Assembly: GCA_021324155.1 (NCBI GenBank)
Contig: JAJPJQ010000050.1
Location: 1-62,455 of the forward strand
Direction of reading: 5' to 3'
Length of the DNA: 62,455 nucleotides
DNA from: Pseudomonadota bacterium
GTDB taxonomy: Bacteria; Desulfobacterota; Binatia; UBA9968
The translations under genes and the position numbers were made by a program. Positions 45,990 through 55,789 of the stretch are shown here, one piece after another. Every line of letters starts with the position of its first letter. Position 1 is the stretch's first letter. The notes under the pieces are model-generated. The model did not search any database. It had not been told where the DNA came from and saw only the letters and a list, made by a program, of their open reading frames with translations.

Positions 45990-46736
45990 ATGAAATTGGA
46001 AAATAAGGTCGCGATTGTTACCGGCGCGGGACGCAATATCGGTGAAGAGGTCGCCGTCTGGCTCGCGCGCGAGGGCGCTCGCGTGGCGGTGATCGATCTC
46101 GATCGCGGCCGCGGCGAGAAGGTGGCGGCCGCGATTAACGCACAGCACAAGGACCACGCGATCGCCGTCGTGTGCGATGTCTCATCCTCGGCGGACGTGC
46201 AGAAGATGGTACGCACGGTGTCCGACAAATGGGGCGGCATCGACATTCTCGTCAACAACGCCGCATGGACCGACCGCAAGAACGTCCTCGACCTAACCGA
46301 GGAGGAGTGGGACAAGGTTATGGACGTCTCGCTGAAGAGCGTCTTTCTCTGCGTCAAGTACGCGGCGCGCGCGATGATCGATGGCAAGCGGAAAGGGCGC
46401 ATCGTCAATCTCGCTTCCACGTCGGGCTATGTCGGACGGCCGGACGCGACCGCTTATACGGCTGCCAAGGCAGGCGTCCTCAACCTCACGCGCTCGCTCG
46501 CGGCGCAGCTCGCCACGCACGGCATCCGCGTCAACTCCGTGACGCCGAACCGCATCGGCTCGCCCGTGGGCGAAGACGTGGTGCCGGAAAACCGCTACGT
46601 CAAGAATCTCGTGGGGCGGAGGGGGGTGCCCGCCGACATCGCGGCCGCGGTATTGTTTCTCTGCACCGAGGAGTCGGATTTTATCACCGCTGCCGATGTG
46701 CTTGTCGACGGCGGCGCACTGGCGACGATGCCGTAA
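45990..46736 (+). CDS. SDR family oxidoreductase
   Basis: 248 residues. The cofactor motif is TGAGRNIGEEVA near 11-22, then NNAA, an active-site Ser in LASTSGYVG, and YTAAK as a normal YxxxK. SPVGEDVVPENRY replaces the usual PGxxxT. An excellent GGAGGAGG ribosome site lies upstream with a spacing of about 10 bases. The substrate is unknown. It converges on a binding-protein gene, with an inverted repeat in the gap. Confidence 0.92.
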   Translation: MKLENKVAIVTGAGRNIGEEVAVWLAREGARVAVIDLDRGRGEKVAAAINAQHKDHAIAVVCDVSSSADVQKMVRTVSDKWGGIDILVNNAAWTDRKNVLDLTEEEWDKVMDVSLKSVFLCVKYAARAMIDGKRKGRIVNLASTSGYVGRPDATAYTAAKAGVLNLTRSLAAQLATHGIRVNSVTPNRIGSPVGEDVVPENRYVKNLVGRRGVPADIAAAVLFLCTEESDFITAADVLVDGGALATMP

Positions 46737-46740
46737 ACAC

Positions 46741-46801
46741 TGAGTAGTGAGTAGTTACGAGATCGGTTGAAAATTTTATTCTAATCACTACTCACGACTC
46801 A
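46741..46801. terminator. Inverted repeat, probable bidirectional terminator
   Basis: TGAGTAGTGAGTAGT (46741-46755) is matched by ACTACTCACGACTCA (46787-46801): a 15-bp stem with one mismatch around a 31-nt AT-rich loop. It lies between two convergent stop codons. There is a short T-rich stretch in the loop but none right after the stem, so efficiency is uncertain. Confidence 0.5.
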
Positions 46802-46808
46802 TTACGCA

Positions 46809-47822
46809 CTACTTAAACATCTCCTTGAACTTCTTGGTCCAGGTTTCGCGCTCCGAGGCGGAGGGTATCCTCATCGGCACGAGTTGATCGTCTTTGATGT
46901 TGTTCTCGAAGCGGTCCGGCACGTCGGGATGGAGGACGTAATCGCCTAGGTTCGCGATCAGCTGCTGCGATTCGGGGCCGAGGAAAAAATCCATGAAGAG
47001 CCGCGCCGCGTTCGGATGCGGCGCGCCGAGCGCCACGGCGACGTAGCTCGGCGACACGAGGTATTTGTCCATTCTCACATAATCGATCGGCCCGCCGAAC
47101 TGATATTTGTCTTTGGTGTAACCGATCGCCAGCGGAAGCTCGCCGGATGCGAGCGTCGGGATCGCCTCCGGCGGGTCACGCGTCAGCCGCGGCCGCTGCT
47201 TTGCGAGACCTTCCACGACCGAACGCCATTTTGACCCGAGAATTTTTTCCAGATTGAGCAGGAACTGGAGGGTGGCGGAGTGAAGCGCCGGATTGGCCAT
47301 TAGAAACTTCCGCTTCCATTTAGGATCCAGCAGATCCTCCCATGTTTTAGGCGCTTGTTCGGCGCTCAGCCGCTGTGTGTTGTAATTGATGGCGAAGACG
47401 AAAACACGCCAAGGCGTCATCCTGCGGCTCGCAACCAGCAGTTGTTTGAAATAGCCGCGAGTCGACGGGGCATCGAACGGCTCGAAGTAGCCCTTGGCGT
47501 CGAGCGCGGCCATTAACGTGTCGCTGCCGACGACGACGTCGAAATTCGAGCGCGCCCTCCTCGCGTCGGCCGCGGTGCGCTTGAGCAGCTCTTCGGAGTC
47601 GCCGTGCCAGGTCGAAATGCGTATATCGTAGTGCTTCTCGAACAGCTCGCGTATCGGTCGCAGCGCCTGACCGGGAATGCCCCCGTAGAGAACAACTTCG
47701 CGCTCCTTTTTTGCGGCCTCTACGATGGCGGCCGGCAGCTCATCGGCGCTGGCGACGGGCGACAAGACAGCGGCGATCGAGACGAGCGCGGTGGCGAGAC
47801 ACAAGCAGCGGAAAAGCCGCAT
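46809..47822 (-). CDS. Fe3+-type extracellular solute-binding protein, orphan
   Basis: 337 residues with a signal peptide (ending ...SPVASA, about residue 26). The class II binding-protein fold shows as EREVVLYGGIPGQALRPI, VVVGSDTLMAALDAKGYFEP, then INYNTQR and PKTWEDLLDPKWKRKFLM, and ends PHPNAARLFMDFFLGPESQQ. Members bind ferric ions or small organic acids. No permease or ATPase gene is nearby, so it either uses a distant ABC system or signals. It shares architecture with the protein at 54770. Confidence 0.88.
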   Translation of the reverse strand: MRLFRCLCLATALVSIAAVLSPVASADELPAAIVEAAKKEREVVLYGGIPGQALRPIRELFEKHYDIRISTWHGDSEELLKRTAADARRARSNFDVVVGSDTLMAALDAKGYFEPFDAPSTRGYFKQLLVASRRMTPWRVFVFAINYNTQRLSAEQAPKTWEDLLDPKWKRKFLMANPALHSATLQFLLNLEKILGSKWRSVVEGLAKQRPRLTRDPPEAIPTLASGELPLAIGYTKDKYQFGGPIDYVRMDKYLVSPSYVAVALGAPHPNAARLFMDFFLGPESQQLIANLGDYVLHPDVPDRFENNIKDDQLVPMRIPSASERETWTKKFKEMFK

Positions 47823-47962
47823 GCAAAAGAGTCTAACCGTCCGCGGGGTGGGTCTGCAAGGGAACCGACGGGTGCGAAAAAAAGGCGACGAAGAGTCCGA
47901 TCGACGAGCATGTGGTTTATTTTTTTAGCAGCCGTAGCTTGGCTGTAGGCCGACGCATACTA

Positions 47963-47990
47963 TTGACTTGACTCAAGCCCGGCTTATATG
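47963..47990 (+). promoter_or_regulatory. Sigma-70-like promoter of the hydroxyacid dehydrogenase operon
   Basis: TTGACT at 47963-47968 and TATATG at 47985-47990, spaced 16 bp. The predicted start is near 47997 and the gene starts at 48034 behind AAAGGAGC. Confidence 0.45.
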
Positions 47991-48033
47991 TTCCGAGAGC
48001 GTCTCAAGCGCGACGCATAGAAAGGAGCTCAGC

Positions 48034-49104
48034 ATGGCAAAGGCGAAGGTTTTCGTTTTCGCGCCCGCCGACCCGACTGGCGAGAGCGACAGGATACTCG
48101 AGTCCGCGGGCTGCGAGCTGAAGCAGGGCAAGGCGAATTGGGATACGCCGCAGGGCGACAGCGAGATGGAGATGGCGCGCCTGTCCGAGGGCACCGATGC
48201 GCTCGTCGGCACGTCGATCCGTAGCACGCCGATCACGCAGAAGATCATGCAGAGCTCGAAAAACCTGCGCATCGTTGCCAAGTACACGATCGGCGTCGAC
48301 GACGTCGACGTGGACGCCGCGACGGAGCTGGGCATTCTTGTCACGCATTCGCCGACGGAATCCAACTGGGGCGGCGTCGCCGAAGGCGCGATCACCAACA
48401 TGCTTGCGCTAGCGAAAAAGCTGCGCGAGCGCGACCGCTACTTGAAGGAGAATCCGACCAAGTGGCGCAACCTCGACTATCAGGGCCTCTACTTCGGCTC
48501 GCGCGCCAGCGACGGTTATCCGGGCATCACGCTCGGTATCATCGGCCTCGGTCGCATCGGCGGGCGCATCGCCAAGCTCATGCGCCCGTGGGAGATGAAG
48601 ATCATCGCGTGCGATCCGTACGTGCCGGATTCCAAGTTCGCCGAACTCGGCGTCGAGCGAGTCGACTTGCCCACGCTGCTGAAGCGCGCGGACATCGTGA
48701 CCCTACATGTCGTGCTGACGAAAGAGACGCGCCACATGATCAGCGCGCGCGAGCTCGCGCTCATGAAGCCGACCGCGCTTTTGATCAACACCTCGCGCGG
48801 CGCTTGCGTCGACGAGAAGTCGCTGATCGACGCGCTCGCGCAGGACAAGATCGCCGGCGCGGCGCTCGACGTCTTCGAGAACGAGCCGCTCGCGCCCGAC
48901 AGCCCGCTCCGGAAAATGGGCGACAAGGTGCTCATCTCGCCGCACATGGTGTCGTCCAACGTCGGCAGCGGGCTCAAGCCCGGCGTCGCATGGGCGACGC
49001 GGTCGGTGATCACGGCGCTGAAGGGCGAGGTGCCGGACAACGTCTACAACAAAGAGGTCATTCCGCAGTGGCAGAGCCGCTTCGGCGGCAAGAGCCTGCT
49101 GTAA
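48034..49104 (+). CDS. D-2-hydroxyacid dehydrogenase (phosphoglycerate dehydrogenase-like)
   Basis: About 356 residues from ATG 48034 (MAKAKVF, GGAGC upstream); an in-frame start at 47968 is not supported. The NAD motif is GIIGLGRIGGRIAKLM. The catalytic Arg is in INTSRGACVDE, the Glu in VFENEPL and the His in ISPHMV. It reduces a 2-keto acid to the D-hydroxy acid or the reverse. It has no ACT or ASB regulatory domain, which makes biosynthetic SerA less likely. The binding-protein gene follows by 14 bp in one operon, suggesting the two handle related hydroxy or keto acids. Confidence 0.92.
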   Translation: MAKAKVFVFAPADPTGESDRILESAGCELKQGKANWDTPQGDSEMEMARLSEGTDALVGTSIRSTPITQKIMQSSKNLRIVAKYTIGVDDVDVDAATELGILVTHSPTESNWGGVAEGAITNMLALAKKLRERDRYLKENPTKWRNLDYQGLYFGSRASDGYPGITLGIIGLGRIGGRIAKLMRPWEMKIIACDPYVPDSKFAELGVERVDLPTLLKRADIVTLHVVLTKETRHMISARELALMKPTALLINTSRGACVDEKSLIDALAQDKIAGAALDVFENEPLAPDSPLRKMGDKVLISPHMVSSNVGSGLKPGVAWATRSVITALKGEVPDNVYNKEVIPQWQSRFGGKSLL

Positions 49105-49118
49105 GACGGCGAGGAGAA

Positions 49119-50105
49119 ATGCTTTCGCGCGCGATTCCGTTCGTCGCCGCGGCGGCGCTCAGCGCGTTTTTCGCGGGCGCGGCGTTCGCGGCGACGGTTT
49201 CGATCAGCGCAGCCTACCCGCAGCTCAACGGCGGGCAGACGCCGCTCTGGCTTATCGCCGACACCGGCATCGACCGGCGCTACGGCGTCGAAGTAAAGCC
49301 GGTGCTTATTCCCGGCGGCGCGCGCCTGACGCAGACGGTCGTCTCCGGCGATGTCGACGTGGCGCTCACCGGCGGCGCCGCGGTGAACGCGATGCTGTCC
49401 GGCGCCGACATCATCTACATCGGCATGCCGGTGCCGACGTTCGCTTTTTCTTTCTACGCCCGGCCCGAGATCAAATCGGTGGAAGATTTGCGCGGCAAGG
49501 TGCTCGGCGTCATCACCAAGGGCGCATCGTCCGACCACGCCTCGATCGCGCTGCTCCGCCGTCACAACATGAGCCAGGGAAAGGACGTGAAGGTCCTTTA
49601 CTTCTCGCGGCAGGAAGACGCGCTCGCGGCGCTCAATCAAGGCATCGTGTCGGCGGCGGTCCATTCGGCGCCGACGACGCTGATGGCGCGGCGCCTGGGC
49701 TTCAAGGAACTGGTCAATATCGGCGCGCTGAAAATTCCCTATCCGTTCACCGGCCTCGCGGTGCGCCGGGCGCTTCTCAAGCAGAATCCAGCGTTAATCA
49801 GCTCGTTCCTCAAGTGCTACCTCGCCGGCATCAAGGTGGCGGTCGAGCAGGCCGAGACGGCGCGGCGCGTGCTCGCGCGCTATCTTGTGACCAAGGATCC
49901 GGAAATAATCGACGAAGCGTACAGAGGTTTCGCGCCACTCTTCCCGCGCGTGCCGTACGTGACCGAAGAGGCGATCCGCGGCGCCATCTCATTCACCGAT
50001 CATCCCAAGGCGGCTGCAGCCGACCCGAAAGATTTTTTCGATAATCGGTTTTTGAAGGAGCTGGAAAGCTCGGGCTTCGTCAAAGAGCTTTACGGCAAAA
50101 GCTAA
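49119..50105 (+). CDS. NMT1/THI5-type substrate-binding protein, orphan
   Basis: About 328 residues from ATG 49119 behind GAGGAG; the same frame stays open far upstream through the dehydrogenase gene, but that part is not coding. The signal peptide ends ...GAAFA near 24. The fold shows as LIADTGIDRRYGVEVKPVLI, SVEDLRGKVLGVITKGASSD and a helical C-terminus. No transporter gene is adjacent, so it probably shares a distant permease. Co-transcription with the 2-hydroxyacid dehydrogenase suggests an organic-acid ligand, by inference. Confidence 0.9.
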   Translation: MLSRAIPFVAAAALSAFFAGAAFAATVSISAAYPQLNGGQTPLWLIADTGIDRRYGVEVKPVLIPGGARLTQTVVSGDVDVALTGGAAVNAMLSGADIIYIGMPVPTFAFSFYARPEIKSVEDLRGKVLGVITKGASSDHASIALLRRHNMSQGKDVKVLYFSRQEDALAALNQGIVSAAVHSAPTTLMARRLGFKELVNIGALKIPYPFTGLAVRRALLKQNPALISSFLKCYLAGIKVAVEQAETARRVLARYLVTKDPEIIDEAYRGFAPLFPRVPYVTEEAIRGAISFTDHPKAAAADPKDFFDNRFLKELESSGFVKELYGKS

Positions 50106-50126
50106 AAAGCGATCGCGGCGAAGTCT

Positions 50127-50471
50127 TCAATACCCCGGCGCGCGGTAGGTGGTGGCAGGCGGCGGGTATTGGCGGCGGATCTGCGCGTGATCCAGATGCG
50201 GCTCGCGCGGCCATTGGATTGCCACGCGATCGCTGTCGCTCAGTACGTTCTTGAAGCGATGTGGAATCCTGCGGTCACGGTGCCAGCCGTTATCACGGTA
50301 CGAGCACCATTGGCCGGCGCTCGGATAATAGTACAGCTCGTAGGCAGGATAGTAAAAATACGTCTCGCCGCTGGCGTATGGGACGTGGGTTTGGGGCTGA
50401 GGCTCGGGCACATTACCGCCGGCGATGAGGAGGCAAGCCGCGCCAATCACAAGGATCGCTATCTTCTTCAT
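50127..50471 (-). CDS. Small secreted tyrosine-rich protein, paralogue 1
   Basis: 114 residues. The N-terminus is a signal peptide (MKKIAILVIGAACLLIAGGN); the lipobox cysteine is not at the expected place. The core YFYYPAYELYYYPSAGQW, then W-H-R-D-R-R-I-P-H-R-F, resembles a recurrent small periplasmic family with YYYYPxxxVYY and GxW motifs and unknown function. The tail is Pro/Tyr-rich. It shares core and PREPHLDH segment with the gene at 50905, so the two are tandem paralogues separated by about 430 bp. No enzyme motif. Confidence 0.75.
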   Translation of the reverse strand: MKKIAILVIGAACLLIAGGNVPEPQPQTHVPYASGETYFYYPAYELYYYPSAGQWCSYRDNGWHRDRRIPHRFKNVLSDSDRVAIQWPREPHLDHAQIRRQYPPPATTYRAPGY

Positions 50472-50904
50472 GCGAACCTCCGCCGCCGCTTTGTTAAAGA
50501 TCCCGAGTCGCGCCGAAATGCTGTGTCGTCATTCGGCCAAGGGCGCTGTCAACGGCAGGCGATTCTGCGCCGGTTCTTCGTTTCGTGGTGATCGGCGTCA
50601 ACAATCCACCGTTTCGCCAGATCAGTTCGGTGCGTCGTTCATGAGCCCGCTTCGAGAGAGCTGCTGCTTCCATACGAATCGCCGGAACGGCGTCCGATTT
50701 CTATCGGGGTTTTCCAGATTTTCAGGTTGAGAAAACCTGAGAGGAGCTAGGGAACGTTCGCCGGTGAATTATGCGGCGAAGTAACTGCGGGGTCAGACAA
50801 ACGAAACCGCGGCGAGTCTCGAAAAAGGAGGGGAAAGAAAACAGAGCAGGGCGGGGCGGGACCTCGTCGTCCATGAAGTCCCGCCCCGCCGATCAGTAGA
50901 CGGC
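50472..50904. other. 433-bp intergenic region, hairpins but no credible gene
   Basis: No open frame here has a ribosome site, a plausible composition or a family match. It holds a 7-bp hairpin (TCAGGTT 50722-50728 with AACCTGA 50734-50740) and the strong terminator at 50850-50890. The part next to 50471 presumably carries the promoter of that gene on the minus strand, but I found no convincing -35/-10 pair. Confidence 0.5.
50850..50890 (-). terminator. Strong Rho-independent terminator of the tyrosine-rich lipoprotein gene
   Basis: A perfect 13-bp stem, GGCGGGGCGGGAC (50850-50862) with GTCCCGCCCCGCC (50878-50890) around a 15-nt loop. On the minus strand CTGCTCTGTTTTCTTT follows. It lies 14 bp after the gene stop at 50905. 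Confidence 0.75.
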
Positions 50905-51282
50905 CTAATAGCGCGGCCGGTCGCGGTCGCGATCTTTATCTCGGTCGCGATCCCGATCGCGGTCGTTGCGGTGTCCGGGATAATCCCTGCGGATACGGTC
51001 GTGATCCAGATGAGGCTCGCGCGACCAGTTGAACCGTACGCGGTCGCGGTCGTTCAGTCTGTAACGGTCCGGCAGCCGGCGGTCGTGGTGCCAGCTTCCG
51101 CCGTCGTACCAATAGTACAGACCGACATTCGGATAAAAGTACACCTCGGCGTCGGGGTAGTAATAATAGGTTGCGCCGCCGGCGTAGGGTCCGGGTCCCG
51201 AATCCGCCGCGACATAGCAGCCCGCGAGGAACAGCAGCGAGCATGCGACGAGCGCAAGAAATAACGTTTCGGTTCTCTTCAT
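50905..51282 (-). CDS. Tyrosine-rich lipoprotein with Arg/Asp repeat tail, paralogue 2
   Basis: 125 residues. The lipoprotein signal is clear: MKRTETLFLALVACSLLFLA then GC (LAGC lipobox, Cys 22). The core ATYYYYPDAEVYFYPNVGLY and GGSWHHDRRLPDRYRLNDRD match paralogue 1. The C-terminal 25 residues are a low-complexity alternation of Arg and Asp (from about HRNDRD to the end), encoded by a short repetitive DNA stretch. It is likely an outer- or inner-membrane-anchored periplasmic protein. The role is unknown. Confidence 0.78.
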   Translation of the reverse strand: MKRTETLFLALVACSLLFLAGCYVAADSGPGPYAGGATYYYYPDAEVYFYPNVGLYYWYDGGSWHHDRRLPDRYRLNDRDRVRFNWSREPHLDHDRIRRDYPGHRNDRDRDRDRDKDRDRDRPRY

Positions 51283-51382
51283 ATTTTATCCACCTCCAGT
51301 CTTTATGATAGCGCAAATGAGAGCCAGCGACGAGGGATGCAGGGCATTGGCCCAAAACACAGCGATTTTGCATCGGACGGCG

Positions 51383-52765
<1,383 letters not shown>

Positions 52766-54148
52766 TGCTTCTCCATGTCGCCTCCGCGGCGGGCTCCCGC
52801 TCGCCGGGCAAAACGATCGCGACCGTCGTGCCGCGCCCCGGCTCGCTCGCGATGTTGATGCTGCCGCCATGGCTTCGGATAATCTCGTGCGAGACCGCGA
52901 GGCCGAGGCCGGTTCCTTTGCCGGGCGGTTTCGTGCTTACGAAGGGGTCAAACACCTTCGACAGCATCTCGGGAGAAATGCCGGTTCCGTCGTCGGCGAT
53001 TTCGACGACAGCCGCGGCGGCATCCGCCCGCGTCGTCACCGTGACGCCGCCGCCGTCGGGCAGGGCGTCGAGCGCGTTGTCGAGGAGGTTGATAAGCACG
53101 CGTTGGAGCGAAGCATCGTCGCCGCGGACCGGCGGCAGACCGCGCGCGAGCTCGACCGCAACGGCGATGCCGTGCTGCTCGAAGATCGGTTTGAATAACT
53201 CCAGCGTCTCCCTTACGGTCCGGTTGAGATCGACGCGATAATGTTTTCGCAGGGAGTTCCGCGCGCGCGACAGATGCCGGTCGATGATGCCGACGATTCG
53301 CCGCACCTGGGCAGCGACGACATCGAGACGGCGGCGCGCGACGTCGGAAAGCGGCTCCTGCGCCAGCAGTTCGGTGTAGCCGAGAACCGAGTTGAGCGGC
53401 GTCCCGAGCTCGTGCGCGATCGTTCCGGTAACGCGGCCCATCGCGGCGAGGCCTTCCACGCCGCCGCGTTCGCGCTGAAGGCGCCAGAGCTCGGCGTTCC
53501 GCTCGATCAATTCCTGCGTCACCTTGGCGAGGCGCGCCTCGGCTTCGCGGCGCTCGGCGATCTCCATCCGGAGTTTTTCGTTGGTTTGAGTCAGTTCCGC
53601 GGTGCGCTGCCGCACCCGCGCCTCCAAGCCGTCGCGCGCTCGGCGCAGCGCGTCGGCCGCGCGATTGCGCTCGCCGATGAGCGAATTCGTCAGCAGCGCG
53701 ACCAGAAAATAGACGGTGAGGCGGAAAAAACCGCTCGCTTGATCGTAACCGGACGCGGTTACCATATCGAGGCAAACTGTCGAGAGCACGGTCGCGAGCA
53801 GGCCCGGTCCGACGCCGCCGAACCATGTGCTCACAACGACAGCGGCGAAAAACAGAGAATACAGCGTTTGCCCCGGCAAGCGGGACAGCAGCCCCGAACT
53901 GATCGCCGCCACCCCAACGATGGCGGCGGCAGCGCCATAGTACGCCACGCGCGGCAGCCGATCCCCGGCGTCTAAGCGTGCAATCTGCAAATAATGTTTA
54001 ATTGTATAAGGGCGGTATCTTTGAAATCCACGGAACATGGGACGTACATGAAAAGTATAGACCCAGCGATGGGCGATACAATCCGGCGGGGCCCGGCAGG
54101 CCGCATCAACATCGAGCAACCGCCGGGCCGCCTCACTACGGGTTCCGA

Positions 54149-54511
54149 TCAACGCTGGTGCAGTGGTTGACTTGCCGAAGTCACGGAACCGCGCCAGATC
54201 GCTAGGATGCCCACGATAATTCCCACGATCACATCATCCACCATTGCATTTCGCGTCTGGCTGTAGCCGAGCACGAACGGCGAAATCAGCGTCCACAGTC
54301 CCACCAACGCCAAGACCCAGCTGATCACGGTCATTCCCTCGCTCTCTTCCGCCAACGCTCGCCAGATCGCCAGAATCGCGATGACGATGCCGACGATAAC
54401 GTTGTCCCACAGGGCTTGCGTGACTCCCCGAAAGACTAGAACGAACGGCGAGATAATGAGCCATAGACCGAGGATGAAATTCACCCAGCTTACGCCTTTC
54501 AACTCTTTCAT
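54149..54511 (-). CDS. SPW repeat membrane protein
   Basis: About 120 residues from ATG 54511, with a perfect AAGGAGGT site upstream; a GTG nine bases before it lies inside that site. Two tandem SPW units, each with two membrane helices: VNFILGLWLIISPFVLVF and a second LVGLWTLISPFVLGY. Each repeat is followed by a VIVGIxxxILAIWR segment. Family function is unknown. It is often stress-associated in other bacteria, which is only suggestive. Confidence 0.88.
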   Translation of the reverse strand: MKELKGVSWVNFILGLWLIISPFVLVFRGVTQALWDNVIVGIVIAILAIWRALAEESEGMTVISWVLALVGLWTLISPFVLGYSQTRNAMVDDVIVGIIVGILAIWRGSVTSASQPLHQR

Positions 54512-54769
54512 CGATATCACCTCCTTTTTTTGAAGCTTCCAATCTGAGTAATGAGCAAGCGGTATACCAGCGACAAACGTCGATTTTTTCGTTCGCAGCT
54601 ACGAATTTATCTGCAAAAGTGCCACAGACGACCACGCAATCCGACCTCACGGCGCTTGCCACAGTGTAAATTCCTCAATGGATTCATTGCCGGCCGGCGG
54701 CTTCGATTGGCATCGAGATTGCGCTTACATCGTTTGGTCTAAGAAGGTGGAAAAAATTAGGAGGGCTGA

Positions 54770-55783
54770 ATGTTGCGAAATATTTTCTATTTTATCTTGG
54801 CGGCGGCGCTTGGGCTGTTTTCCGCCGCGCCGGTGCAGGCCCAGAGCACGGCGCTCGTCGACGCCGCGAAAAAAGAAGGCGGCAAAGTAGTTATTTATGG
54901 CTCGCTCGAGGGCGACACCTTCGAGGCGGTGGCCAAAGCGTTTCACGAGCAAACAGGGTTGTCGGCCGAATATTGGCGCGCGTCGGCGACGAAAGTCATG
55001 GACCGCGCGCTGACGGAATACCGATCCGGTAAACCGCTCTTCGACATCATCTTAACCAACGATACGCCGATGCGCATCATCGAGAAAAACGGCATCTTCG
55101 CGAAGTATGATTCTCCGTCGGCGAAGGAATTCCCGCAGAGCGCAATCGATCCGCAGCTCGGCCCGCGCTACCGCAACGTGATCATCGGCGTCATTTACAA
55201 CAAGGACCTGCTGCCGGCGGCGCGCGCGCCGAAGTCGCTCGAAGATTTACTGAAGCCCCAGTACCAGGGCAAGATCGTGATGCCCGATCCGACCGAGCAC
55301 ACGACGACCGCGCAGTGGCTCGCGAGCCTCTATAAAATCATGGGAAAAGAGCAGGCCTCCGATTTCACGAAGAAGCTCGCCGCGGCGCATCCCATTTTAG
55401 TTCAATCGTTGTTGCCGGCCGCCGAGCGCGTCACGACCGGCGAAACGCCGATCGCCGTGACCTACATCAAGTACGCCTACATCTTCGGCCAAAAAGGCGC
55501 GCCGCTCGATTACGTGCGGATGGATAAGTATCTCGGCGAAGGCCATTACGTCGATCTCAGCAACAAAGCGCCGCATCCGTCCGCCGGGAAGGCGTTCATC
55601 GATTTCTTTCTCGGACAGAAGAGCATGCAGACGATGGCGAAGATGGGCGAGTTCGTGAACCGCAAGGGCGTTTATCCGCCGCTTCCCGGCGCGGATAAAA
55701 TCCAATTCGTCGCGCTCGACAGCTTCGACAAAAGTCAATTCCAGGCGCTGGACAAAGAATATGCGCAGCTCTTTCACCGGTAA
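54770..55783 (+). CDS. Fe3+-type extracellular solute-binding protein
   Basis: 337 residues with a signal peptide (ending SAAPVQAQ, about 25) and TAGGAGGGCTGA before the ATG. The binding-protein fold shows as KKEGGKVVIYGSLEGDTFEA, DIILTNDTPMRIIEKNGIF, then IYNKDLLPAARAPKSLEDLL and APHPSAGKAFIDFFLGQKS. It is paralogous to the protein at 46809. No ABC permease is adjacent, and the following gene, only 6 bp away, is an unrelated 460-residue protein. The ligand is unknown (metal or organic acid). Confidence 0.9.
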   Translation: MLRNIFYFILAAALGLFSAAPVQAQSTALVDAAKKEGGKVVIYGSLEGDTFEAVAKAFHEQTGLSAEYWRASATKVMDRALTEYRSGKPLFDIILTNDTPMRIIEKNGIFAKYDSPSAKEFPQSAIDPQLGPRYRNVIIGVIYNKDLLPAARAPKSLEDLLKPQYQGKIVMPDPTEHTTTAQWLASLYKIMGKEQASDFTKKLAAAHPILVQSLLPAAERVTTGETPIAVTYIKYAYIFGQKGAPLDYVRMDKYLGEGHYVDLSNKAPHPSAGKAFIDFFLGQKSMQTMAKMGEFVNRKGVYPPLPGADKIQFVALDSFDKSQFQALDKEYAQLFHR

Positions 55784-55789
55784 GGATAT

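Noticed and set aside
50472-50560. TTGACA-like box upstream of the gene ending at 50471
   Set aside because: A TTGACA occurs on the minus strand, but nothing resembling a -10 box follows at 16-18 bp.
50905-50990. Simple-sequence repeat as a mobile or CRISPR-like array
   Set aside because: The repetitive GATCGCGAC-like DNA encodes the in-frame Arg/Asp tail of the lipoprotein; there are no spacers.
51283-51382. Possible sigma-54 promoter upstream of the tyrosine-rich lipoprotein gene
   Set aside because: The minus strand has TGGC and TTTGC elements, but GG and GC are 9 bases apart, not the required 10, so the match to the -24/-12 pattern fails.
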